Shown: positions 6,699 through 15,304, numbered from the stretch's first letter. The stretch is 17,626 bases of DNA from Veillonella sp. (GCA_018367495.1 JAGZGB010000035.1:1-17626), one strand, 5' to 3'. Notes: generated by a model not told the origin, from the letters alone. A program made the numbers and translations.

Positions 6699-7271
6699 AT
6701 GGACTCTATTTTGTCTTCCGTGCTATCCATCTTTTCGAATAATCCTATATTTGTTCTAGCTATCATCGCGTACATTGCTTTTTCTATTATAAAAAGCAAG
6801 AATACTGAAGAGTCTGAAGAGTATGAGGACCATGAAAGTTCAGGTCAGACTTGGGAGGATATGGAGCGTGAATATGGTATCTCCATAGAGAAAAAGCCTG
6901 TAGAACCTTCGCCTGAGGATTTTAAGACAGTTTTAGATTCTAATCATCGTTACGATGAAGAGGCTACAAAAAAACAAGGTGCTGATATTTCACCAAAGAG
7001 TACATCAAGTAAATCAACTAGCGCTAGTACTAATATGACTCGCTCGGCTCGCGAATCTGTTACAGGTCCTTCCTTAAATGAACGATTAGCTGAGTTTAAA
7101 TGGGATAAAGCCTCTAAAGAGGGGCGAGTTCTTCTTGAGAATGTAGGAGTTACAAAGACACCAGCTGTAGCATCAACTCGCAGTCGAAAAGCCAATCATG
7201 CCTTAAAAGAAGGGATGAAGTGGTCTATCACTTTAGGCAAGCCTAAAGCTCTAGAACGGAGATATCGCTAA
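6699..7271 (+). CDS. Single-span membrane protein of unknown function, third gene of flotillin operon
   Basis: I do not recognise a family for this 190-residue protein. It has one membrane helix at about residues 16-33 (IFVLAIIAYIAFSIIKSK). A very acidic stretch follows (EESEEYEDHE, residues 37-46), then a linker rich in Ser, Thr and Lys (about 96-120). A basic C-terminal segment ends in SITLGKPKALERRYR. With the helix as anchor, most of the chain should lie on the cytoplasmic side because the positive residues follow the helix. The start has only a weak GGAG 5 bases before the ATG, and the gene begins 8 bases after the floA stop, so translational coupling is likely. Its position suggests a partner of FloA/NfeD, which is inference from neighbourhood only. 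A strong terminator lies 130 bases downstream. Confidence 0.75.
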   Translation: MDSILSSVLSIFSNNPIFVLAIIAYIAFSIIKSKNTEESEEYEDHESSGQTWEDMEREYGISIEKKPVEPSPEDFKTVLDSNHRYDEEATKKQGADISPKSTSSKSTSASTNMTRSARESVTGPSLNERLAEFKWDKASKEGRVLLENVGVTKTPAVASTRSRKANHALKEGMKWSITLGKPKALERRYR

Positions 7272-7283
7272 TCAGGATACTAA

Positions 7284-7312
7284 TAACAATAAGCTCCACT
7301 AGGAGGTTGTTA
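7284..7312 (+). other. Imperfect hairpin downstream of the flotillin operon
   Basis: TAACAA (7284-7289) pairs with TTGTTA (7307-7312), and inside it CTCC (7294-7297) pairs with GGAG (7302-7305) around the loop ACTA, with a 4-against-1 bulge. There is no T run, so it is not a standard terminator. It may stabilise the 3' end of the transcript or be chance. Confidence 0.3.
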
Positions 7313-7401
7313 GGCCATAGAATATGAATGGTTTATGCCCGAATATTGTGATAGCAACTAAAATTATATCTATCGTATGTGGTGCATATAATTACATATG
7401 G

Positions 7402-7448
7402 AAAGAGGTTCCTATTGGTCACCTATGTGACTATTAGGAACCTCTTTT
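7402..7448 (+). terminator. Strong terminator of the nfeD-floA operon
   Basis: AAAGAGGTTCCTA (7402-7414) pairs perfectly with TAGGAACCTCTTT (7435-7447), with a further inner stem GTCAC/GTGAC, followed by TTTT. The A run on the 5' side would let it act on the other strand too. Confidence 0.85.
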
Positions 7449-7519
7449 GTATTGTCTTTTCTTGATGGAGCTTTCACAATAATAGAGAAGGGAGTTCGTC
7501 CATAAGGAGAGGTGATATT

Positions 7520-8251
7520 ATGTATCGTAATGTGCGCGTTATACCTAGACAGTTATTAGAACAATTATATGTAGAAAAACAGTGGAGTATTCGTGATTTG
7601 GCAGAGTATTTTCAGTGTAGTGTGGATACTATTATGAGACGTATGAAGGAGTACGATATTGAGCGAAGACCTTTAAAGAAAGAGATTAATATGGTCCATG
7701 TACAAGCGTTATATGAAACTGGTAAATGGTCACTCCATTCTCTAGCAAAGCGTTATGATGTATCTGTTACAACGATGGCAAATCGTATGAAGGAATATGG
7801 ATTAGCTTGTCAGAAATCGACAAAGAATGTGGCTATCGATCCTATACGTATTTGTAGGGCTTATACAAGTGGAAATACGTCTAAGTCTATTGCACAAATG
7901 TACGGTATATCGCAATGGAAAGTACATCATGTATTGAGGCATATGGGGGTGTGTACGATTACTAAATCACAAACATCTCATAAGGTAGAGGAGATGGCCT
8001 ATTTATATATTCATCATCATATGAGTACTGATGATATAGGTTTGGCTTATGGAGCTCGTGGATCTACGGTAGCTATGTATTTACGTGAACAAGGCATAGA
8101 AATTCGTTCTAATACTTTGAAATTAGATGACAATAAAATAAGAAGATTGCGTGCTCAAGGGTATGGTGTTGCCAAAATTGCACAGATGCTAGGGTGCTCA
8201 ACATCTGCTGTGAGAAGGCGGTTAGCTATGAAAAACTATATCTCTCCTTGA
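7520..8251 (+). CDS. Protein of five tandem helix-turn-helix units
   Basis: A 243-residue, basic, likely DNA-binding protein with no other domain. I can align five repeats of about 38-42 residues: 9-50 (WSIRDLAEYFQCSVDTIMRR), 57-98 (WSLHSLAKRYDVSVTTMANR), 107-146 (TSKSIAQMYGISQWKVHHVL), 153-196 (MSTDDIGLAYGARGSTVAMY) and 202-240 (YGVAKIAQMLGCSTSAVRRR). Each has the pattern x-hydrophobic-x-x-[IL]-A-x-x-[YML]-x-hydrophobic-S-x-x-[TV]-hydrophobic-x-x-hydrophobic-[RK], followed in units 1-4 by a short YGI-like end (MKEYDIERR, MKEYGLACQ, RHMGVCTI, REQGIEIR). These are trihelical HTH units like those of resolvases and transposases, but no catalytic domain is attached. The start follows AGGAGAGGTGAT closely. 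A membrane protein gene begins 54 bases downstream. Regulator, nucleoid-type protein or domesticated transposase DNA-binding region are all possible. Confidence 0.8.
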   Translation: MYRNVRVIPRQLLEQLYVEKQWSIRDLAEYFQCSVDTIMRRMKEYDIERRPLKKEINMVHVQALYETGKWSLHSLAKRYDVSVTTMANRMKEYGLACQKSTKNVAIDPIRICRAYTSGNTSKSIAQMYGISQWKVHHVLRHMGVCTITKSQTSHKVEEMAYLYIHHHMSTDDIGLAYGARGSTVAMYLREQGIEIRSNTLKLDDNKIRRLRAQGYGVAKIAQMLGCSTSAVRRRLAMKNYISP

Positions 8252-8305
8252 TGTGGTGAAGTAGATACTATATACTTAAATTTATATAATGATGGGAGGA
8301 ATATT

Positions 8306-9244
8306 ATGCTTGAAATTTTATCTGCTTTAATACCGTTTTTCTTACTTGGCATAGTAGCCGCAGGTTTATCTCGTGTATCTGGGGTGGCCTTGTCGATGAT
8401 TATAGTACCTACGTTATTGATTTGGGGTGCTAATGCCGTTGATGTTATTGCGTTTATGTTACTCTTTGTAGTGTACAACAACTTTACAATGGAGACACAG
8501 GATGTTCGTTTAGATTATAAAGATCTTGTATTATTCCCTAAATGGCGATTGTGCATTCCCTTTATTTTGACTATTGTTACGGCCTTCTTTGCACCGGCTG
8601 CGGGTATTGCAGTCTTTATGGCTTGCTTTGTATTAGAGCTATTGGCAACAGTATATAAACGTATTCCTGAAAATAAACGTCCTCGTTTACACCGCGTTAT
8701 TGTTACATCTGTTTTGAGTGCTGTTGTAACGGCTGTAGGCGCTTATGTGGGCCCTAAAATTCCTAGTGAATACTATTTCATCTGCGCAGGCTTAGCTATT
8801 TTAATTATTACAGGCTTTGCATGGTATGTAGGTAACCATCGAGATTCCTTTAGAAATGCATGGGAAACAATTTGGGCTGACTTTAACTTGTTCTTGGGTA
8901 TGTTTGGTGTAGAAGCATCTTACTATCCAGCAGCGCTTACACGTTCTATTCCCAATCCAATGGATCGTATGCTACCGATGATTACAGTGGTAGGTGGTTA
9001 CGCAGGCCTTATGGTGATATTCGGTTTTTACAATATCTTCTCTATACCATCCTTGATCACCGCTATTGGTGCGGCTATTGGTATTCGTCTCTTTGGTTTG
9101 TATGAGTTTCCACGTAATGGCAGCTTCTCCTACTTAGCTATTGGTTTTGCTGTAGCAGCTGTTGTATGCTTGTATCTCGTATCTCCAATACCGGTTGGTT
9201 TTGATCATATTAACACTTTAGTTTCTCAACCAATTGTTCAATAA
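8306..9244 (+). CDS. Polytopic membrane protein, TauE/SafE-like permease
   Basis: A 312-residue integral membrane protein with about eight hydrophobic segments. It starts with a helix and a small-residue loop (LGIVAAGLSRVSGVALSMII, residues 14-33) leading to VPTLLIWG. A charged cytoplasmic loop lies at about 61-81 and another at 118-130. A second half opens with DFNLFLGMFGVEASYYPAAL (192-211). The two-fold layout, each half opening with a glycine-rich helix and VP or YPAAL, resembles the TauE/SafE (DUF81) family of putative sulfite or organosulfonate exporters, but the match is loose and no substrate can be assigned. GGGAGG precedes the ATG by 6 bases, and a TATAAT (8285-8290) without a clear -35 lies just upstream. 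It may be transcribed with the HTH gene before it. Confidence 0.6.
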   Translation: MLEILSALIPFFLLGIVAAGLSRVSGVALSMIIVPTLLIWGANAVDVIAFMLLFVVYNNFTMETQDVRLDYKDLVLFPKWRLCIPFILTIVTAFFAPAAGIAVFMACFVLELLATVYKRIPENKRPRLHRVIVTSVLSAVVTAVGAYVGPKIPSEYYFICAGLAILIITGFAWYVGNHRDSFRNAWETIWADFNLFLGMFGVEASYYPAALTRSIPNPMDRMLPMITVVGGYAGLMVIFGFYNIFSIPSLITAIGAAIGIRLFGLYEFPRNGSFSYLAIGFAVAAVVCLYLVSPIPVGFDHINTLVSQPIVQ

Positions 9245-9387
9245 GGATAAGTAGTCTAGTTATTTCTTTATTGATTAATATTCTTAGTGTTTCATCTAGT
9301 ATCTAATAGAATTTAAATATGTGATATAGTTCATATATTGTGCTGAAAGTTGAGTTCATACTAGATTGTGAAAGGAGTTGATGCTCT

Positions 9388-9981
9388 GTGGCAGAAACAA
9401 TTGAAACGAGACCATTTCCACCGTTCTTACCAAAGAATACGACGGTGATGATGATGGGGACATTCCCACCAACTTCCGAAAAGCGATCTATGGAATTCCA
9501 TTATCCTAACTTTCAAAATGACATGTGGCGTGTATATGGTTTAGTATTCTTTGACGATAAGGAACACTTTAGAAAAGGAGAGGAAAAAGCCTTTGATGCA
9601 GATAAGATTAAAGCGTTCTTATCTGAAAAGGGGATTGCTTCTTGTCCTACTGTGTTGAAAGCAATACGCGAAAAAGGAAATGCATCAGATGCATTTCTTA
9701 AGGTTGTTGAACCTGTACCGCTTGCAGATGTGTTGGAGCAAATTCCACAATGTAAACATATTGGTACAACAGGTGGTAAGGCGACAGAAATTTTGTTGAG
9801 TTTATTACCCGAAAAGGTTAAATTACCTAAAACAGGGGAAACAATTCCTTTTGTATTTAATGGTCGTGAATTGACGTTAACCCGATTGCCATCTACATCT
9901 CGTGCGTATCCATTGAGTCTTGTGAAAAAGGCTGAAGCTTACAAGAACTTTTTTAAGGCTTGTGGTTTACAGACAAAGTAA
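9388..9981 (+). CDS. Uracil-DNA glycosylase superfamily protein, HDG (family 6)-like
   Basis: A 197-residue probable DNA glycosylase that would remove deaminated bases (uracil or hypoxanthine) from DNA. Visible motifs in order: GTFPP (24-28), in the place of the catalytic/water-activating motif A after a hydrophobic strand; FHYPNFQNDMWR (37-48), equivalent to the YxxHPxNxFW segment; TTGGKA (127-132); and LPSTSRAYP (167-175), the signature closest to LPSTSPAN of hypoxanthine-DNA glycosylases. The start is GTG at 9388: AAAGGAG lies 10 bases upstream and the ATG at 9381 is in another frame that stops after seven codons. No partner gene is adjacent; a terminator follows within 90 bases. The alternative is another UDG-fold branch, as substrate choice varies between families. 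Confidence 0.72.
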   Translation: MAETIETRPFPPFLPKNTTVMMMGTFPPTSEKRSMEFHYPNFQNDMWRVYGLVFFDDKEHFRKGEEKAFDADKIKAFLSEKGIASCPTVLKAIREKGNASDAFLKVVEPVPLADVLEQIPQCKHIGTTGGKATEILLSLLPEKVKLPKTGETIPFVFNGRELTLTRLPSTSRAYPLSLVKKAEAYKNFFKACGLQTK

Positions 9982-10065
9982 TCTAGATGAGTGAGCTTCT
10001 TTGATAAGTGAGTTAATTAGATTAGTAAACTATATAGGTCAGTGATTAACTAAATATCTATACGT

Positions 10066-10126
10066 AACACCTTTGGTGCTATATTGTATCTTTTATGACG
10101 TAATATATAACATCAAAGGTGTTTTA
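10066..10126 (+). terminator. Terminator after the glycosylase gene
   Basis: AACACCTTTGGTG (10066-10078) pairs over 13 bases, with one G-U, with CATCAAAGGTGTT (10111-10123), followed by TTATTAT. The 32-base loop is long, but the stem is strong for this AT-rich context. Confidence 0.7.
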
Positions 10127-10232
10127 TTATCGAAAATTAATATGAATTGTAAAAATGAAAATAACTATATAGTAATTGATTATACAAAATTTGTTATAAA
10201 TAAAAGTAATGAGGTATATAATATTTTAATTC

Positions 10233-10260
10233 TTGATTTTTAGAGTGAGAGGTTTATAAT
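10233..10260 (+). promoter_or_regulatory. Promoter of the MFS gene
   Basis: TTGATT (10233-10238), 16-base spacer, TATAAT (10255-10260). It lies 52 bases before the MFS start, in a non-coding stretch. Confidence 0.55.
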
Positions 10261-10312
10261 TAACCGTTGTTGCAAGTGGTTGACAATAGTTTAAGAAAAT
10301 GGAGTTGATACT

Positions 10313-11563
10313 ATGGATAAGGCAAAAGAGGCCTTGTGGACAAAATCATTTGTCCTTGATACTTTGATTAATTTCTTAGTATTTTTGATTTATTACTTAT
10401 TAATAGTTATTATTGCAGTAGTAGCAAAGGATAATCTTCATGCTTCAGCGAGTCAAGCTGGCTTGGCTGTTGGTATTTATATTATTGGTACCGTTGTAGC
10501 CCGTTTGTTAGCAGGACGGTTTATTAGTGTTTTAGGCTGTCGTAAGATGTTGTACCTTGGTTTATTGATCTATTTAGTTTCAACAGCCATGTATTTCTAT
10601 ACACCTAATTTATTGATGCTTGATAGTGTTCGTTTCATAAATGGTTTTGCTTATGGTATTACATCTACAGCTACAAGTACAATTGTAGCGGCTATTATTC
10701 CGATGTCACGCCGTGGTGAAGGGATCAACTACTATGGTTTGTCTACTTCTTTAGCTGCTGCAGTAGGTCCTTTCTTAGGGATTTTAATGCTTCATAGTCT
10801 TGGTTATGACTTTATTATCGCATTCTGCGTTGCACTTATCATTCTTTGTGGTATTGGTTCTGTTATTATGAAATTTAATGAACCTAAGCTTGATATTGAT
10901 GCTGAAGAACATAAGGGCTTTAAAGTTTCTGATTATATTGAACCACGCATGAACTCTATTACTCTCGTATCTATACTTGTGGGTTTTGCATACTCTGGTG
11001 TTATCGGCTTTATGGCGGCCTATACAAAAGACTTAGACCTTATTTTGGCAGGGACATTCTTCTTTGTTGTATATGCTGTAGTTATTACTATAACAAGACC
11101 ATTACTTGGTATTTTGTTTGATATGAAAGGGGAAAATTTTGTTCTTTACCCTTGTTTTGTATCTTTAGCTATTGGTATTTTCTTATTATCTATTGCGCAC
11201 TCTACATGGCTTATACTTTTATCTGCTGTGTTTGTAGGTCTTGGTTATGGTACATTTATGTCTAATGGTCAAGCCGTTACTGTTAAAATTGTACCTGTTC
11301 ACCGTATTGGTGTTGCTACATCTACGTACTTTATAGCGTTGGATATGGGCTTAGGCTTTGGACCATATATTTTAGGTGCTGTTAAAGAGGTAGTAGGTTA
11401 TTCCAGCATGTTCCATGTTACTGTTGTAGTAGCACTTCTTGCACTAGTTGCTTATTACTTGCTTTATGGTCGTTATGTAGGAACTGAAAAAGATCTTTCC
11501 TTAAAAGCACGTGCTGAAGAAGAACAAATTAAAAACCGTAAACGTAATGGTAAACTTGTATAG
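10313..11563 (+). CDS. Major facilitator superfamily transporter
   Basis: A 416-residue inner-membrane MFS protein with 12 likely helices in two halves. Motif A after helix 2 is a variant, GRFISVLGCRK (68-78), lacking the usual aspartate. The loop and helix after motif B read PMSRRGEGINYYGLSTSLAA, then AVGPFLGIL, which is typical of drug or metabolite exporters of the DHA1 kind. The central loop contains EEHKGFKVSDYIEPR and the tail is basic (EEEQIKNRKRNGKLV). GGAG precedes the start by 9 bases. It is alone in its transcript and converges on pepT, with a shared terminator between them. Substrate not assignable from sequence. Confidence 0.85.
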   Translation: MDKAKEALWTKSFVLDTLINFLVFLIYYLLIVIIAVVAKDNLHASASQAGLAVGIYIIGTVVARLLAGRFISVLGCRKMLYLGLLIYLVSTAMYFYTPNLLMLDSVRFINGFAYGITSTATSTIVAAIIPMSRRGEGINYYGLSTSLAAAVGPFLGILMLHSLGYDFIIAFCVALIILCGIGSVIMKFNEPKLDIDAEEHKGFKVSDYIEPRMNSITLVSILVGFAYSGVIGFMAAYTKDLDLILAGTFFFVVYAVVITITRPLLGILFDMKGENFVLYPCFVSLAIGIFLLSIAHSTWLILLSAVFVGLGYGTFMSNGQAVTVKIVPVHRIGVATSTYFIALDMGLGFGPYILGAVKEVVGYSSMFHVTVVVALLALVAYYLLYGRYVGTEKDLSLKARAEEEQIKNRKRNGKLV

Positions 11564-11626
11564 AATGTAAGTTATGATGTTGGTGAATTCAGACTGGTTC
11601 TAGCAGGTAGATTTTACAACTAAATT

Positions 11627-11662
11627 AAAAGGACTATACGAGATATCTCGTATAGTCCTTTT
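11627..11662. terminator. Bidirectional terminator between MFS gene and pepT
   Basis: A perfect 28-base palindrome (11631-11658, GGACTATACGAG and its complement around the centre), flanked by AAAA on the left and TTTT on the right. It can end both the rightward MFS transcript and the leftward pepT transcript. Confidence 0.88.
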
Positions 11663-11777
11663 TTGGTGTTAAGGTATCTTAGAATTCCATTGTGTTCTAG
11701 AATACTAGTTTGGTATTTACATATCCTTCAAATGTCATCTAGTAGTATAGGTGCATGAGCAGTTACATGGTAATCTA

Positions 11778-13001
11778 TTATTTCTCAATATTAACGATGT
11801 TTATGATAACTTCTACGGCTTTTTTCATATCATCTATACAGGCGAATTCATGACGACCATGTAGGTTTTCTACGCCAGTAAAGATGTTAGGGGTAGGAAT
11901 GCCCATGAAGGAAATTTTAGAGCCATCTGTACCGCCGCGGATAGGGTCACAAATAGAAGTGATACCCGCTTTCTCCATAGCTGCTTTAGCAATATTAACG
12001 CAGTCCATATTGTCTTTGATGATATCGTACATATTGTAATATTGATCTTTTACAGATACTTCACATACTTCGCGTCCATAAATTTCGTTTAATGTTTGAC
12101 CTGCTTGTAAAAAGAATGATTTTTTCGCTTCAAACAATTCTTTGTCATGATCGCGAATAATGTAGTTCATTTTACCTGTGTCTACTTGTGTTTCCATGCT
12201 CATGAGCATAAAGAAACCTTGACGACCACATGTGTGCTCAGGAACAGCAGCACCTGGTAATAGGGCATCAAATTGCATTGCTAATTTAGCACAGTTAATC
12301 ATAATGCCTTTTGCAGTGCCTGTATGAACGGATACACCTTTTAATGTAACAGTGCCGCCAGCAGCATTGAATGTTTCATATTCAAGTTGTCCTAGGCTTT
12401 CACCATCAATAGTATAAGCAAAATCAACAGGAAATTGTTTTACATCAAAGTGATCTGCACCGGTACCGATTTCTTCATCTGGGCCAAAGGCACACATGAT
12501 TTTACCGTGCTTGATTTCTGGATGAGCTACGAGGTAGGCGATGGCTTCCATGATTTCGCAGATGCCAGCTTTGTCGTCACCGCCTAGTAGTGTAAGACCG
12601 TCGGTTACTACCAAGGATTTACCAATATAGTTCTTTAAATTAGGGAAATCTGCACGACGTGTGAAGATTTGATGCTCTTCATTAAGACAAATATCACCAC
12701 CATCATAGTTTTCTACAATGCGGGGGTTAATATTTTCTGCGTTGTAATCAGCTGTATCCATGTGAGCGATAAAGCCGATGGCAGGTGCTTTTTCATCTGT
12801 ATTAGCGTTCAGTGTGCCAATGACAAAACCATTTTCACGGTTATAAATAACTTCATCTAAACCGATTGCTTTTAAATCAGGAACCAGTACATTGGTAGCA
12901 AAGTCTACTTGCGTTTGAGTACTAGGGATTGTTGTACTTTCTTCATTAGATCGTGTATTTATACTTGTATAACGAACAAAACGTTCAACTATTGAGTCCA
13001 T
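11778..13001 (-). CDS. pepT: Peptidase T (tripeptide aminopeptidase)
   Basis: Cytoplasmic zinc aminopeptidase of family M20 that removes the N-terminal residue of tripeptides; 407 residues, the usual length. Metal and catalytic residues are visible: H80 and D82 in HMDTADYN, D142 in LLGGDDKAG, E176 and E177 in FGPDEEIG, D199 in TIDGES, and the C-terminal H381-H384 segment HGRHEF. IRGGTDGS (354-361) and PNIFTGVENLHGRHEF are characteristic of PepT rather than PepV or DapE. The start is fixed by GAGGAGG 7 bases upstream on this strand. It is divergent from an OPT-family transporter, consistent with peptide uptake followed by cleavage, and converges on the MFS gene with a shared terminator. Confidence 0.96.
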   Translation of the reverse strand: MDSIVERFVRYTSINTRSNEESTTIPSTQTQVDFATNVLVPDLKAIGLDEVIYNRENGFVIGTLNANTDEKAPAIGFIAHMDTADYNAENINPRIVENYDGGDICLNEEHQIFTRRADFPNLKNYIGKSLVVTDGLTLLGGDDKAGICEIMEAIAYLVAHPEIKHGKIMCAFGPDEEIGTGADHFDVKQFPVDFAYTIDGESLGQLEYETFNAAGGTVTLKGVSVHTGTAKGIMINCAKLAMQFDALLPGAAVPEHTCGRQGFFMLMSMETQVDTGKMNYIIRDHDKELFEAKKSFFLQAGQTLNEIYGREVCEVSVKDQYYNMYDIIKDNMDCVNIAKAAMEKAGITSICDPIRGGTDGSKISFMGIPTPNIFTGVENLHGRHEFACIDDMKKAVEVIINIVNIEK

Positions 13002-13167
13002 AATAATCCTCCTCGTCAGTAAATATAAATGTTATATAAACTTGTGTAAAAACTGTATATAATAAAGATTCTTAATATACTTTCATTGTAGAACAGGGAC
13101 GGTGAAAATGCAAAATTAATATGTATGGAAGGTGTCATATTTTATTCGCATAGAGCATAGAAAGCCG

Positions 13168-13196
13168 TTGAACCATATATAGGACCATGTTAGTAT
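13168..13196 (+). promoter_or_regulatory. Probable promoter of the OPT transporter gene
   Basis: TTGAAC (13168-13173), 17-base spacer, TAGTAT (13191-13196, 4 of 6), overlapping TATAAA (13194-13199). It lies about 50 bases before the start, in the 243-base region between divergent pepT and the OPT gene. Confidence 0.45.
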
Positions 13197-13244
13197 AAAG
13201 GTGAATAGTTATACGTTTTTACATTTTTATAAGGAGGTTTTACC

Positions 13245-15182
13245 ATGTCGGACGCAACTCGTTCTATCCCGCCCGTAGAACCCGTATTAGATCCTAAGAA
13301 GGATTACGTAGAGATTAACTCATATGTAGTGTTCTGGGGCCTATTCTATGCGGCAATTTTCACACTGGCTGTAGGGTATTTATGTTTGAAAATTGGTCAA
13401 ACTGTAGATGCTTTTGCTCCAGTATCTGTACTGGCTATGGGTACAGCAGTTATTTTGAAACGGCAAAATGCTTTTGCTGAAACAGTTCACATTCAGGCTA
13501 TCGCTAGTTCTAGTACGAACACATTAGCAGGCGCGATGTTCTTCTTACCAGCTCTATACATTTGGAATGTTACGGATGTAACCTTTGTACAAATGGCGAT
13601 TCCTATTATCCTTGGTGGCGTACTTGGTGTTCTATTATGCGTTATGTTCCGTCGCTACTTTGTTGAGGAAATGCACTATGTGTATCCGTTCCCAAGTGGT
13701 CGTGCTGCTGCTGAAGTACTAATGAGTAATGAAGGTAGTAAAGCGAAACTCATGCTTGGTTCTGGTCTTATTGCTCTTGTATATGACTTCATTCTTAACA
13801 GCCTTGGTTGGTGGGAAGAGGTTATCCGTACAACAGCATTTAAATGGGGTTCTGCTCTTGCTGATTCGACTAAGTTAAATGCTGCTGTAGATACAGATGC
13901 TGCGTTGCTTGGCCTTGGGTATTTCACAGGATTACGGTATGCGGCTATTATCGCAGCTGGTTCTTTCTTCTCTTGGTTCGTATGTATTCCAATCGTATAC
14001 TATTTAGCTCCGGAACACATCATGCAAATCAATGGGCATGCAGTTCCACTTGCAGAAGCTCCAATTCGCAAAGTATTCTTAGACTATGTTCGTCATATTG
14101 GTATCGGTATGCTTGCTATGGCAGGTATCATCGGCTTGCTCAATATGTCTAAGGTAGTAGCTAGTGTTGTTAAAAATGCAGTACTTGATATTTTCAGTTC
14201 CAAAACTGTTGATGTTAACTTGCTTCGTACACAACGCGACGTTCCTACATCTTGGATTGGCGCTGGCATCTTATTATGTACAGTTCTATTTGCAGCATAT
14301 TTCCACTTTATGTATGCTGAAAGCTTCTCCCAAACAATCGTAGCATTCTTAATTGTTTTAATTATGTCCTTCTTATTATCTGTAGTAGGTATCAGCTCCA
14401 TTGCTTATACAGGTACAGAACCAGTATCTGGTATGACAATCTTTATGATTATCATCTCCGCTGTATGCTTAACAGCAGCAGGTATGACTGGTAAAGTAGG
14501 TATGATTGCAGTCCTCATGATGGCATCCTTCATCGGTACAACCATTGGTATGGCGGGTAACTTCATGTCTGAACTCAAAGTAGCGCATATGACCGGTGCT
14601 ACACCTAAGAAAATGGAACAATGGCAAATCGTTGGTACCATTCTTTGTGCCGTACTTTCTGTAGGCGTTATGATTCTCTTGAACGATGCATATGGCTTCG
14701 TAGGAGATCATGCATTAAATGCGCCACAAGCGAATGCTATGGCTGCTATTATTGAGCCAATGATGACTGGTGGTAGTGCTCAATGGCCTTTATACATGGC
14801 TGGTGCATTATTTGCAATCATCTTATGGATGGTGAAAGTTCCGCCATTGGCATTTGCGCTTGGTACATACTTGCCAATGGAAATCAACACACCATTACTT
14901 ATCGGTGGTTTGATTGCATACTTCGTACAAAATAGTACAAAAGATAAAGAGTTGGCAGATCTTCGCTTCTCCAAAGGTAGTACAATTGCATCTGGTCTAG
15001 TAGCTGGTGGTGCTATTGGTTCTTTATTCAGTGCCGTACTTCGTATTGCAGGTGTTGATGTATTCGCTCAAGACTGGGTTGAAACACCGGAAGCAACATA
15101 CCTCAGTATTGTAATGTACTTGTTACTCTGTGTATTCTTGTACAAAGTGGCTATGTACGTAAAAGCTAAAAAAGCTAAATAA
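13245..15182 (+). CDS. OPT-family oligopeptide transporter
   Basis: A 645-residue membrane protein of the oligopeptide transporter (OPT) superfamily, which imports small peptides or, in some branches, metal chelates, driven by protons. It has a short hydrophilic N-terminus (1-27), then about 15-16 membrane helices. Family marks include IASSSTNTLAGAMFFLPALY (86-105) and YPFPSGRAAAEVL (147-159), equivalent to the YPSG motif of OPT proteins. A late segment reads GLVAGGAIGSLFSAVLR. The tail is basic, KAKKAK. AAGGAGG lies 7 bases before the ATG. It is transcribed away from pepT and closed by a strong terminator. Peptide transport is favoured by the neighbour; an iron-siderophore type substrate cannot be excluded. 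Confidence 0.88.
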   Translation: MSDATRSIPPVEPVLDPKKDYVEINSYVVFWGLFYAAIFTLAVGYLCLKIGQTVDAFAPVSVLAMGTAVILKRQNAFAETVHIQAIASSSTNTLAGAMFFLPALYIWNVTDVTFVQMAIPIILGGVLGVLLCVMFRRYFVEEMHYVYPFPSGRAAAEVLMSNEGSKAKLMLGSGLIALVYDFILNSLGWWEEVIRTTAFKWGSALADSTKLNAAVDTDAALLGLGYFTGLRYAAIIAAGSFFSWFVCIPIVYYLAPEHIMQINGHAVPLAEAPIRKVFLDYVRHIGIGMLAMAGIIGLLNMSKVVASVVKNAVLDIFSSKTVDVNLLRTQRDVPTSWIGAGILLCTVLFAAYFHFMYAESFSQTIVAFLIVLIMSFLLSVVGISSIAYTGTEPVSGMTIFMIIISAVCLTAAGMTGKVGMIAVLMMASFIGTTIGMAGNFMSELKVAHMTGATPKKMEQWQIVGTILCAVLSVGVMILLNDAYGFVGDHALNAPQANAMAAIIEPMMTGGSAQWPLYMAGALFAIILWMVKVPPLAFALGTYLPMEINTPLLIGGLIAYFVQNSTKDKELADLRFSKGSTIASGLVAGGAIGSLFSAVLRIAGVDVFAQDWVETPEATYLSIVMYLLLCVFLYKVAMYVKAKKAK

Positions 15183-15257
15183 AGAATAAGATATATCCTT
15201 AAGAATGTGAGTATTTTGTTTGATTAAAAATTGTTAAGAATTCTCCACTCTAGGTAT

Positions 15258-15304
15258 GACTGCCTTTACTGAGTTTTTGTTTTCTTGGTAAAGGCGGTCT
15301 TTTT
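15258..15304 (+). terminator. Terminator of the OPT gene
   Basis: GACTGCCTTTAC (15258-15269) pairs with GTAAAGGCGGTC (15288-15299), 12 bp with one G-U, followed by TTTTT. Confidence 0.88.

Larger units (their letters stand above)
9982..10312 (+). other. 331-base intergenic region before the MFS gene
   Basis: No gene seen. It holds the terminator of the glycosylase gene (10066-10126), AT-rich sequence, and a promoter with a good -10 for the MFS gene (10233-10260). No riboswitch or operator that I can name. Confidence 0.6.

Noticed and set aside
7324..7437. 37-codon open frame after the flotillin operon
   Set aside because: Its nearest GGAGG is too far upstream, and it runs into the terminator stem.
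14405..14711. Minus-strand open frames inside the OPT gene
   Set aside because: They are shadows of a long membrane-protein frame, with no initiation signals.
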